From Cyanodermella asteris (Eukaryota; Ascomycota; Lecanoromycetes; Ostropales; Stictidaceae): 64,000 nt of DNA. Below the pieces are notes generated by a model. That model was not told the DNA's origin, ran no database searches, and worked only from the letters and a program-made list of their open reading frames with translations. The stretch covers positions 402,027 to 466,026 of the forward strand of contig UYJD01000016.1 of NCBI GenBank assembly GCA_900618795.1. The letters are read 5' to 3'. Positions 54,731 through 64,000 of this stretch are shown one piece after another. Each line of letters opens with the position of its first letter. The first letter of the stretch is position 1. The position numbers were made by a program, and so were the translations under genes.

Positions 54731-55372
54731 ATGCTCGCCACTACTTGTCGCACAATTTTACGCCCTCGAACTGGTCAAATCCGTACACTCGCAACCACAA
54801 TTCAACGCCGCGCTAAAGGCTCCAGAATGTCTGTCGATCCGCCAAACCACCAGATGGTCTATTTCAAAGAGCTCGTCAGCGCTCGACGCGAGTTCGGTGT
54901 TTTCCGAAAGGTGCGCGTTGCTTGGTGCAGTGGACCTTACGTAAAAGCACTAAACGCTTCTGGATAGGTCCTCCATACTGGTCTCTACTCGCAGCTGGTC
55001 GCCATGGAAGTCCCTGTGAACGGTGACATCGGCGACGAAGTCCACAGCGTTGACCAGACACTGATCTTCACGTCCGGTGAGGGAAAGGCGACGGTCCAGG
55101 GCAAGGACCAGCATGTCAAGGCTGGAGACGTTGTCATTGTGCCTGCAGGGACTCAACACCAGTTCGTCACTGTGGGCGACAAGCCGTTGGAGCTAATCAC
55201 CATCTATGCACCGGCAGAGCATGATCCAAGGACGGTGCACCAGACAAAGGAGGAGGGTGATAAGGAGGAGGGTGAAGGCAAAGACGAGGCACCGGAATGG
55301 GCGAGCCGGTCCAAGGAAGCGAACCGCAATTCCGGTGCCGTGCGCGAGGACGCAAAGTACTCCAACGAGTAG
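54731..55372 (+). CDS. Cupin-fold protein
   Basis: Two exons (54731-54910, 54968-55372) join over a 57-nt intron to give 194 aa. The cupin core runs from VLHTGLYSQLVAMEVPVNG through GDEVHSVDQTLIFTSGEGKA to GDVVIVPAGTQHQFVTVG, with likely metal ligands in HSVD and QHQF. The charged C-terminus resembles homologs in bacteria and fungi that have no firm function. Translation from ATG 54731 adds an Arg/Thr-rich, acid-free N-terminus (MLATTCRTILRPRTGQ), which could be a mitochondrial presequence; ATG 54827 gives a cytosolic form of 162 aa. The stop is 61 bp from the convergent AC40 gene. Confidence 0.78.
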
Positions 55373-55433
55373 TTGTACCATACACATGCTATTCCGGCAG
55401 ATTGAACAAGGATCGACCTTTTAGCTTTCCCGC

Positions 55434-56617
55434 TCAGCCCCAGTTCACGTCGACGAGCTCGCGCTGAAATTCTTGGCATTTCGCCTTGAGAACCTCGATG
55501 GAGTTGAGGAAGAGCTTGTCGCTTCGAACCTGTCCAATGCTTTCGATGCTGAAGATGAAGTGGTCGCGTACGCGCCCAAGCTTGACTTTGCCCTGGAATT
55601 CCTCGTGGCGCAGGCATTCCCGTGAGACTGTGTCCCTGAATGCGTCCTTCACGACCGCCTTTTGCTGGCCTGCAAGTCCTTCGTAGTCGCTGTTCATTCG
55701 GTTTGCTTCTTCATCGGTCACTTCTTCCAATTCGATGACACCCTGTGGGAAACACTTCTGGAATTTGACTGCGTCTTGGCCGACGATGGGGCTGAGGATG
55801 TCGATGGTTGGTAGCAACCGGTATGTTGCGGTTGCCACAGGGGAGAACTTTGCATGATCTGACCCAAACCCTTTCACAGCGTGCAGCTCGACGTCAATCT
55901 CCTGCCCGGGCCGCATCTTCATCAGCAGAATGTCCGGATTGACCGAAGTGACTCCTTCCTTGCCAAACGCCTTGACCTGATCTTCCGTTTGCGCTATGAA
56001 TTCAATGTCTCTAGCATAGATGTGAGCATTGTTATACATCTTCAGAGGATCATCTTCGTCCTTTGCGCGTTTCGAGTTCCACGTGCAAGTCTTTTGAAGC
56101 TTCATGATTACCGTGTTGCGGTCAGTCGCCGTATTCGGTTGCCCCGGGGTTGCCTTCGGTATTATCGACATCCAGTCTAGTGCATCCTGGTTGGCTTTCA
56201 GGGGAACGAGACCGAGTCTCTGAGCGAGCACCTCATCTTGGATTATGGACGTGTTTTGGGAGTAGAAGCAGGTTTCGATGGCCAGGGTTGGGATCTCGGC
56301 CAATAGGATGCGTCGAAAAGCATTGGCGACTGAGGCGTCGAGTCCGATGAGTGAGAATGATGCTTCATAGTCCTCGTTTTGGTAGTATTTGACGGAGAAG
56401 GAATCTCTGAATCGCTCTACGTCCCACGAGTGATCTTCTCCGGTGTAGTGGCCTGGGAAATCTGTCGAGGCGATGTTTGTGACTGTTTCGGAGTTTATTC
56501 CAACGATCTGGAAACAAGAATCAGCAGAAGTTCTCGGTCGAGCTTGAAGTTGTGGTAAGGTACCTTTCGATTTCGCATCTCCTCCGCAGACGGATTATGT
56601 GTCGTTCGTGATGGCAT
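55434..56617 (-). CDS. RPC40: RNA polymerase I and III subunit AC40 (RPC40)
   Basis: Two exons (56617-56564, 56507-55434) join over a 56-nt intron to give 375 aa (yeast 335). After a short tail, the dimerisation and insert domains follow the alpha/Rpb3 pattern: FSLIGLDASVANAFRRILLAEIPTLAIET, then IIQDEVLAQRLGLVPLKA, GQEIDVELHAVKGFGSDHAKFSPVATATYRLLP and the C-terminal dimer helix. AC40 pairs with AC19 to nucleate assembly of Pol I and Pol III in the nucleus. It is head-to-head with the 49-kDa complex I subunit gene. Confidence 0.95.
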
Positions 56618-57052
56618 CTCTAGAGCAAGAGGGAGGTGGGCAGATGCTTGCTGAGCTGGCAAAAATTATATCAGGTTAAAAATAAAAAAAGTTGTCGGGG
56701 CGACCAGAGTTGCGAAGCAAGACGCGAGCTGTCAGGACCTTGGAGAGACGATCGTTGAAGATCGATATGCGTCAGTCTAAGTTGGCTTCACAGGATGTCA
56801 TCGCTATTCCTGATACATAGATAATTTTTCCTGAACAGCAATTGTGTCCATCGCATGGCGGCCGTTTGAGAAAGATCGAAACGATGCACGGACCGGCAGC
56901 TCCAGCCAATCAGATGGTGGTCATAGCATTCTGTCAGCCACTGCATTCAAGCTTTAACGCATCACCACTAGACGACAATCGACGAAGCTCTTCTCACGCC
57001 GTCAGCTCTCCACTCCACGCCCTCACCCTACCTCCCATAAGCGAACGCCATC
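56618..57052. promoter_or_regulatory. Divergent promoter region, RPC40 / nuo-49
   Basis: 435 bp must serve both genes. A short A/T run (AAAAATAAAAAAAG) near 56678-56692 lies close to the RPC40 start. No factor site was identified. Confidence 0.5.
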
Positions 57053-58511
57053 ATGGCCGCCTCATTCGCGCGATTGGCCGGCCACGGCGCGAAGCGGCTT
57101 TGCCTGCGCAATGCTATACCCAGATTCGCCGCCGCTCCTTCCAGATCAATCGCCACCACGGTACGACGACAATACGCCGAGAGCGCCGAAACAACTCGCC
57201 TGATTCCCGTCGACGAGACCTTTTCACATCCCGTCGACCCTGACTCGACCAATATCAACATCGAGTCCGACGATGGCACCAAGGTCGAGAACCGAAAGAT
57301 CCGGCACTACACTGTGAATTTCGGACCCCAGCATCCAGCTGCTCACGGTGTGCTTCGGTTGATTCTCGAGCTCAATGGAGAAGAGATCGTCCGAGCAGAT
57401 CCTCATGTCGGCCTTTTACATCGCGGTACGGAAAAGTTGATCGAATACAAGACGTACATGCAAGCGCTGCCGTACTTTGACCGATTCGACTACGTCTCTA
57501 TGATGACCAACGAGCAGTGCTTTTCCTTGGCGGTCGAGAAGCTGTTGAACATTGAAATCCCGGAAAGAGCAAAATGGATCAGGACACTATTTGGCGAGAT
57601 TACACGAATTCTCAACCACTTGATGTCTGTGCTGTCACACGCTATGGATGTTGGTGCGTTGACACCCTTCTTGTGGGGCTTCGAAGAGCGTGAGAAGCTC
57701 ATGGTACGTAATATAGCACTGGGTCTATCGTTGCGAATCTAACAGGATGCAGGAATTCTATGAGCGTGTCTCCGGTGCTCGACTCCACGCCGCGTACGTC
57801 CGCCCAGGTGGCGTTTCCCAGGATCTTCCGTTGGGTCTTCTCGATGATATTTATCAATGGGCTACACAATTTGCAGACCGCATTGACGAGACCGAGGAAC
57901 TTCTCACAGACAATCGTATTTGGATAGGCAGGACAAAGAACGTTGGCACCGTCCCGGCGGCTGATGCCCTGAACTACAGCTTCTCTGGTGTTATGTTGCG
58001 AGGATCCGGTGTACCGTGGGATATCCGCAAGTCTCAGCCGTACGATGCCTACGATCAGGTGGAGTTCGATGTCCCGGTTGGTGTCAACGGTGACTGCTAC
58101 GATCGATACCTGTGCCGTATGGAAGAGTTCCGTCAGAGTTTGAGGATTATTCACCAGTGCTTGAACAAGATGCCTGAAGGCCCTGTCAAGGTCGAGGACT
58201 ACAAGATTGCACCCCCACCCCGTGCTGCCATGAAGGAGAACATGGAGGCTCTCATTCACCACTTCTTGCTCTTCACCAAGGGCTACACCGTCCCACCAGG
58301 CGAGACTTACTCGGCCATTGAGGCACCCAAGGGTGAGATGGGTGTGTTCGTCGTCAGCGATGGCAGCGAGCGCCCATACAGGTGTAAGGTCAGGGCACCT
58401 GGCTTTGCCCACTTGGGCTGCTTCGATCAGGTGTCGAGGGGCCACTTGCTCGCCGACGCCGTCGCCATTATTGGTACCATGGACTTGGTGTTTGGCGAAG
58501 TTGATCGATGA
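57053..58511 (+). CDS. nuo-49: Mitochondrial complex I 49-kDa subunit (NDUFS2 homolog)
   Basis: Two exons (57053-57703, 57753-58511) join over a 49-nt intron to give 469 aa. The N-terminal 40 residues are rich in Arg/Ala, a mitochondrial presequence. The mature protein carries [61 protein letters not shown] and the C-terminal FGEVDR, diagnostic for NuoD/NDUFS2. The subunit lines the ubiquinone-binding cavity next to NDUFS7 in the peripheral arm. The stop is 299 bp from the convergent hydrolase. Confidence 0.97.
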
Positions 58512-58810
58512 TCGCATATGAGTGCCCGGGTTGGCGATTCTAACTTTTCTTTGTCTTGTATATAACGCCTCAAAGGCGACTTGAGACAATTTATGCATCA
58601 AAGACTAGCCTCCTCTTTGATAGCCCTGGAGAATACCACGTACGTCGTCGCCCGTATGACTCTTCCTTGAATAGGACCTTCGATGTAGAAATTTGGACGC
58701 CACTCAGGTTCTATCGGAGCTGAAGTCAGAGCTTGAAGGAAATCATACATGGATTGTTCATCTAAGCTCGGTTCTGTGCAAGCGTTGTATATTTTGTCAT
58801 GGCGGATGAT

Positions 58811-59911
58811 CTACGGCGCCAGAGCCTTCAACTGCTCCGGAGTGACGTTCTTTCCCAGAAGCCAACCAATGCCGGTAGCGAAATCGATCTGCCACTTCTT
58901 CGATGCCGATAATCCAGGCAGCAAGCTATTGAAGCCGTGCGGTAAGCCAGGGTAAACGTCCGTCCTCGTCTCGACGCCCACCCCCTTCAACACGTCCTCA
59001 TAGACAAAACTATCATCTCTCAACGGATCCCCCCCACAAATCTGAAAAAACACCCGCCCCGGCATTCCCTGATGCGCCTTTGGAGAGTTGAAAGGACTGT
59101 ACATGGGCGACTTGAAGTCAGGCTTCCAGTATCCATTGACATGCCCCAGATGCTTGCTGTTCAGAATCGCCGCCTCCGCACAGTGCGGATCCGAGCGAGA
59201 GAGATAGTATTCCCGGTACTTCTCCGGCAAGATTTCGGGGACTAGCACAACGGTGACGTTCTGCCACATGCCGGTGATTCTGGGCGTGAAGCCTTCGTCG
59301 GCCAAGTGCTGCGTTGTGACGGCAGACAGTTGGCCGCCGGCGGAGCTCCCACCAATGACGAAGCCTTTGGCTGGGTCGGCATGTAGCGAGCTAGCGTTGG
59401 TAGCGAGCCATTTCACACTGTCAATGACGTCGTATTGCTGGGTCGGGAAAGGGTTTTCCGGGGCGAGGCGGTACTGGAGCGTGACGACTACGGCGCCGTA
59501 TAGTCGGACGAGGGCGCGGGCGAGGGGAACTTGGGTGACGTTGTGGCCCATCAGAAAACCTGCAAGCGATACAGATCAGCACTTGAACTCGAATAGAACC
59601 TCCCAGCCATTGACTTACCTCCACCGTGGATCAGCAGGATCAGGGGACTGCCTTCGGCCGGCGAATTCTTGGGCCGGACGATTCGATGCTTGAGCTCGTG
59701 ACCATCTCGCGTTGTGACGACCTGAATTGGCTCTTCGAGATCGTCGGGAGTGGGCTGAAGGGAAGCTTCGACTCGTTGCGCGCCTTGAAGGCTCATGGCT
59801 CGAAGGAGTTCGACATTGCTCCACGGCACTTCTGGAAAAGGGTTGGCTGCGAGGAACGTCGTGAGCTCGGGATCAGGTTCTGAGAGCTTGTTGAGCGCTT
59901 CTCTTGTCAAC

Positions 59912-59913
<2 letters not shown>
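58811..59913 (-). CDS. Alpha/beta-hydrolase fold-3 esterase (HSL-like)
   Basis: Two exons (59913-59619, 59559-58811) join over a 59-nt intron placed within the HGGG motif to give 347 aa. The oxyanion motif is IHGGGF, the nucleophile elbow is IGGSSAGGQL (Ser), the acid is in CGGDPLRDDS (Asp), and the catalytic His is in GLPHGF. These place it in the hormone-sensitive-lipase-like group (alpha/beta-hydrolase-3). There is no signal peptide. Such fungal enzymes hydrolyse small esters and sometimes act in secondary metabolism; the substrate is unknown. The start codon overlaps the end of a (CAT)12 microsatellite, so 5' UTR length may vary. Confidence 0.88.

Positions 59914-59947
<34 letters not shown>
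59912..59947 (+). repeat. (ATG)12 microsatellite at the hydrolase start codon
   Basis: Twelve perfect ATG units (read as CAT on the gene strand) are followed by TTG-rich sequence. The last unit overlaps the minus-strand start codon at 59911-59913. Length polymorphism among strains is expected for such a repeat. Confidence 0.9.
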
Positions 59948-60718
59948 TTGTTGTTGTTTTTGTAGAAAAGATCGAGCTGAGGTTCGGGAGTATCTGAGCG
60001 ATTTGAGAGACCAGATCCAAAGCTTGAAGCTCAAGTTTACATGTACGAAATCAAGAAAATAGGACGTGCGATCTAGATCAACATAGTAGACATGGGTGAA
60101 GAGGGTGGGTGTCGGGCATGTAAGTACTCAACCACCGGAGGATTTGCATGACTCTGGGCCCCACCTCCGCAAGTCCGGGTGCGGCGACCTGCTGGCCTTT
60201 ACAAAGTTGGGCAAAGCAGAGATGATGAGCTCCTTCCACGCGACTCTGCGGCCGTAGAAGAAGAAGCCCCTCTGCTTACCCACCAAAAGGCTTGACGTCT
60301 GACGCAGGAACACCAACTGGGATAAGAGCCGCAACTCACAAACTCGGGTGGCCGCATTGTTAACCTCCTGCGCTCCACATCGATTGTGGCTGTCCAGCCA
60401 AGTGAGTGAGTTTGAAATGGATTTGGCGACATTCAGTGTCCAGATTGAGCCTCGGCATTGTCAACGACTCTTTTCAGCCTGGTCGCGGCGAACAAGGAGC
60501 CGCAGTCAATTCCCGGCCCGAAGCCACGAGCTAACCTCCACCAGACCATAGACCAAACACCCCGTTTATAGTTTGCCGTTTCACAGCCCAAAACGATAGT
60601 CGGCATCTGATTGAATCCACCAGTCAACTCAATTCAACCATCGTGCCCATACTCTACGCGCTATATTGCAAGGCGTACAGCTAGCCCCCACCAAACCCCC
60701 ACCATCCGAGACACCACC
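59948..60718. promoter_or_regulatory. Divergent intergenic region, hydrolase / DET1
   Basis: 771 bp between head-to-head genes. No specific site was identified. An in-frame ATG at 60611 could extend the phosphatase by 36 residues. Confidence 0.45.
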
Positions 60719-62053
60719 ATGGGCAAACCCAGACTGATAATCCTCATTCGACATGCCCAATCCGAAGGCAACAAGAATCGCGAAATTCACCAGACAGTTC
60801 CAGATCACCGCGTGAAACTCACAACAGAGGGATGGCGGCAGGCCAAGGAAGCCGGCCGCAAGCTGCGGTCCCTGCTCCGGCCAGACGATACCCTACACTT
60901 CTTTACATCACCTTACAGACGGACGCGTGAGACCACCGAAGGAATTCTGTCTACCCTGACGTCGTCCGAGCCATCCCCGTCACCGTTCCCGAGACATACA
61001 ATCAAGGTCTACGAAGAGCCACGTCTCCGCGAACAGGATTTTGGAAACTTTCAACCTAGCTCGGAGGAGATGTCGCGGATGTGGCATGAGCGAGCGGCAT
61101 ACGGACATTTCTTCTACCGGATCCCGAATGGCGAGAGTGCTGCGGATGCTTATGATCGGGTCTCGGGCTTCAATGAGTCGCTCTGGCGGAGCTTCAATGA
61201 GGACGACTTTGCGAGCGTTTGTGTTCTTGTCACACATGGCCTCATGACGCGGGTATTTCTCATGAAATGGTACCACTGGAGCGTGGAATACTTTGAAGAC
61301 CTGAGAAATATCAATCACTGTGAGTTTATCGTCATGCGGAAGAGTCTAGACAGTGGCAAGTTCGTGCTGCAGAACAAGATGAGGACGTGGACCGAGCTCA
61401 AAAGGGAAAGACAGGCTGCCGAGGCAACAAATGCGGACAAGAAGTCGGATGCGGCGGGTACGATGAGTACCATTCCGATGAGAAAGCGCTGGGGCGATGC
61501 GAGGAGTGACGAGGACGAGCTGGAGGAAAAAAAGCTGCCACAGAGACAGAACACGGTGGATCTGTTTCGGGAAGATGACCTGCCGGAGGCGTTGCAGCCG
61601 CCGAGTGGCGAGATGTCCGATGATCCCCGTGTGTGGGATGGACCGAAGATCAGCTCCAACGATCCTGAACGGATAGGAAGAGCCAAGTCACTGAAGCAAC
61701 GCAAAGCGGACCGCGTGGAGGCCCTTAAGTCTGGCCGAGACGGTGGCGGATCCGAGTCCGGTGCTTCGGAAGATGACGGCGAGCGTGAAGACAGTCCGCC
61801 GGCAAAGCAGCCTCGGAGCCTAGCGCTAGCCTTGCAAGGCAGGCTGAGAGGAGGCGCTGGTGGGCCGTCCAAGAAGGCGAGCTTACAGGAGTTGAGGGAG
61901 GAGAGTATGGATCGAACAGCAATGGCCGATGCATTGGGTGATCAGAGCGAGAACGAAGACGAAAATCGATTGGTCCAAGAGGCGAAGCTCCAGGAGGAGG
62001 AGTTCAATAAAATCAAAGAGGATGAAATGAGCTTTCACAAGGCAGTCAGATGA
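60719..62053 (+). CDS. Histidine phosphatase, Det1-like
   Basis: A single exon from ATG 60719 encodes 444 aa. The phosphoglycerate-mutase-like catalytic domain fills the first 220 residues: RHAQSEGN with the phospho-acceptor His, SPYRRTRETTEGI, REQDFGNFQ, and the second catalytic His in VLVTHGLMTR. The last 200 residues form a charged, disordered tail with DEDELEEKK and DDGEREDS. Yeast Det1 (YDR051C, 334 aa) is a similar acid phosphatase linked to sterol traffic. The start MGKPRLIILIRHAQ is usual; the in-frame upstream ATG would add non-conserved sequence. Confidence 0.85.
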   Translation: MGKPRLIILIRHAQSEGNKNREIHQTVPDHRVKLTTEGWRQAKEAGRKLRSLLRPDDTLHFFTSPYRRTRETTEGILSTLTSSEPSPSPFPRHTIKVYEEPRLREQDFGNFQPSSEEMSRMWHERAAYGHFFYRIPNGESAADAYDRVSGFNESLWRSFNEDDFASVCVLVTHGLMTRVFLMKWYHWSVEYFEDLRNINHCEFIVMRKSLDSGKFVLQNKMRTWTELKRERQAAEATNADKKSDAAGTMSTIPMRKRWGDARSDEDELEEKKLPQRQNTVDLFREDDLPEALQPPSGEMSDDPRVWDGPKISSNDPERIGRAKSLKQRKADRVEALKSGRDGGGSESGASEDDGEREDSPPAKQPRSLALALQGRLRGGAGGPSKKASLQELREESMDRTAMADALGDQSENEDENRLVQEAKLQEEEFNKIKEDEMSFHKAVR

Positions 62054-62324
62054 AGCATTACCTGCGCATGAAGGTCCTAAGAGTCGAGTTTCCTTGGTGA
62101 AGTCCTTGGAAGTGCTGGACCTGGAGATACAGCGCCATCGTGAGCACCTGTCATTGGCAAACGTTATTCGCAGAGCGGTATGTTCTGGAGACTAGACTCA
62201 GATGATCTTAAAGGCATGACATACACTTATCGCTGGGCACACAACTCCAGAGCTGCATTCGAGCGCCACATCTGTGCAACGATCAGCGTTCCACTGTCAT
62301 GTCCGTCGTGACCATGATGCCTCC

Positions 62325-63594
62325 CTATCCAAACTCGCTCCTCCTACCGTCCCCGTCAATTGATTCGAGGCTCGCGTTGCGACTCGGAAAGCTTCCGTTC
62401 TTGGTTCCAGCATCGCGGTCATCATCTCCCGCCTGCCTTCCCGCCGAACTAATATGCGTAACGACGGTGCTTGCGTTTGGCCTGCCAGTAGCACTAGCGC
62501 GTCTAAACCTGCTCATCCTATTCGCGGATCTGGTCGTCGACGAGCCTGTCAGTTCAACGTCGTCCGAGTTCGTCAGCGGCGTATCATCATCGCCAAAGAT
62601 GTTCTTTCTGCTGCGAGCCACGAGCGGAGATGGATTCTTATTGCGGCTCCTGCTTTCCGTAGTTGTGCGCGTGATTAGACCCATCTTCTGCAGCGTTTTC
62701 GTCAAGAGCGGACGCATCGCCGGCAGACATGCGGAGATTAGGTACATTCCGGGCTCGATGATGGTCCACAGGACGAGTTGCCCGGATTTATGTGACGTCG
62801 TTCAACAACTCGACTCGAAAGTAAGTCACGAACCGTAAGATGCTGGCCACGAACCCCAGAGATCCCGTCATGAAGACGACCCCCAAGGCAAGTTTCTGAT
62901 GCATGCCGATTTTGAGCGTCATGATGGTTGGGATGGGGAGGATGATCATCACGACATCCGTGACCAGGTTGCTGACGCTTAGGTACTCGTAGAACTCTTG
63001 TTGGTCGAAGCAGTGGCCGCCGGGGATCGTCTTGTCCCATTGATATTCAAAGGGGATACACTGCAGGACACACGCCACGCTCTGCGCGAACCAAGCCGCG
63101 AGCGTAATTCCCACGAGCATCCAGCAAATGATTCGATCGCGTCTGTTGGCGATGACGCGCAGATAAATCGACAGGAGCGCCAGTTTCGTGAGACAGATAC
63201 AAAGGAGGTAGAAAAACTCCACGACAAACGCAAGCTTCAGCCATGTGGTTATAGTCCCTGGGTCATGTATCTCCCAGTACGCAGCGTGCCTACCGATTCC
63301 ACCGGCGTGTATCAAAGCCATGTCGCACGCCTGCGAGGCCATAACAGAGATGAGAGCCGGGAATACGAGCCAGTCATCCCAGCCCCAGGATGCCCGGTTG
63401 AGCCGCCGAGCCCAGAATCGAAGGGCCACGAGCAGTGGACAGAGGATCATGAAGGCTATGCATGCTTCGGTTGGGTAGCTCCCGGACCATTCGTTGAGGA
63501 ACTGAGCCGAGTACGAAGGTGCTGCTGACGCTGGTGTGGTATAGGTAATGGTCGACGATGCGGAGAAGGAAGTAGATGATGTCGCTGAAGCCAT
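62325..63594 (-). pseudogene. PTH11-like rhodopsin-fold 7TM protein with a frameshift
   Basis: Frame 1 (63594-62788) encodes a Ser/Thr-rich N-terminus, then at least five spans, with family motifs ALRFWARRLNRASWGWDDWL, CLTKLALLSIYLR and LGFVASILRFVTYF. It ends at TAA just after LLNDVT. The protein then continues in the next frame as SGQLVLWTIIEPGMYLISAC (the usual seventh span), followed by a Ser/Arg-rich tail to 62325. No GT-AG intron was found that could link the frames without losing the conserved segment. It therefore has a one- or two-base indel near 62788-62795, from mutation or sequencing error. Without it, the protein would be about 420 aa. Confidence 0.75.
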
Positions 63595-64000
63595 TGTGCT
63601 CTAGATTTAATCAGTCGATTCGTCAGTCAACACCAGGCACAAGAACACAAGATAGGAGTTGAAGGAACAAGAAGGATCATCTGGACTGCTTATAGAAACC
63701 GTGGCTTTCTGGATCATTTAGGGGGAGAGGATCCTGAGGTGCATGGCTCAAAAGCCAAGTCATTCCTCGCGGGTCCATTACTGTTGCCCATCAAGTCCGT
63801 GTGCGATGAGTAGCTATAATGGAGGTGGCTCCTGCCTCGAGTGTCAACGCTGTATTAGCAAAGCATAAACCTCCCGAAGTCGGGGATCCCAAGCTTCGAG
63901 ACCAGGTCTGCAAGCTTGTACAGTCAGAACTGCTCACGGCAGTAGACGACGGTACTGTCAGTGCCGAAAAACCGTGCGCGACGTTGAAGCATGGACATTC
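63595..64000. other. Window edge, no gene seen
   Basis: 406 bp upstream of the 7TM gene. No coding feature was recognised to the end of the window. Confidence 0.45.

Noticed and set aside
57699-58601. 300-codon minus-strand ORF opposite exon 2 of the complex I gene
   Set aside because: It is an antisense shadow of a strongly conserved enzyme and carries no domain.

Overview
The window is nuclear DNA of a filamentous ascomycete (Pezizomycotina; a Dothideomycete is my best guess, but only from general resemblance). The evidence is GT-AG introns of about 40-85 nt, a hacA-type bZIP gene with an Ire1 intron, a FAB1 kinase with an FYVE zinc finger, HET-domain and UstYa-like (DUF3328) genes, and a PTH11-like rhodopsin-fold receptor. 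Genes lie on both strands without operons. Several pairs share divergent promoters. A run of 493 Ns (43668-44160) is an assembly gap.

Layout. 0.4-23 kb holds mostly conserved genes: tRNA-Ser(GCT), an acidic nuclear protein, a TMEM70-like mitochondrial protein, an Rrn9-like Pol I factor, a DUF7587-like protein, NatC subunit Naa38, FAB1 (2411 aa), a methyltransferase broken by a stop codon, an acyl-protein-thioesterase-like hydrolase, a maltose/galactoside-type O-acetyltransferase, and hacA. 23.1-27.7 kb is a gene-poor stretch. 27.7-43 kb holds bystin/Enp1, a relic of a NACHT ATPase, a bacterial-looking UDP-sugar dehydrogenase beside a chitin-synthase-like GT2 membrane synthase, a small RNase III-fold protein, a YGR210C-type GTPase and a Nic96 nucleoporin with an FG-rich N-terminus.

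44-48 kb is an accessory block beside the assembly gap. It holds two apparently intact UstYa-like genes, the N-terminal relic of a third, and an antisense ORF for a small secreted protein. 49-64 kb returns to ordinary genes: an Nce102-like MARVEL protein, a HET-domain protein, a cupin, AC40 of Pol I/III, the 49-kDa complex I subunit, an alpha/beta hydrolase, a Det1-like histidine phosphatase and a frameshifted 7TM receptor.

The two loci most likely to be functional systems are (i) the dehydrogenase plus GT2 synthase pair at 30.8-35.8 kb, which could make and polymerise a UDP-uronic acid into an acidic cell-surface polysaccharide, and (ii) the UstYa-like cluster at 44.5-47.9 kb, which could be part of a RiPP (dikaritin-type) or other secondary-metabolite cluster that runs into the gap. 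Both readings are inference. The clearest regulatory feature is the predicted 20-nt non-spliceosomal intron of hacA, which connects two reading frames exactly. Exon boundaries were worked out by hand from splice signals, reading frame and remembered family sequence, with no transcript data.
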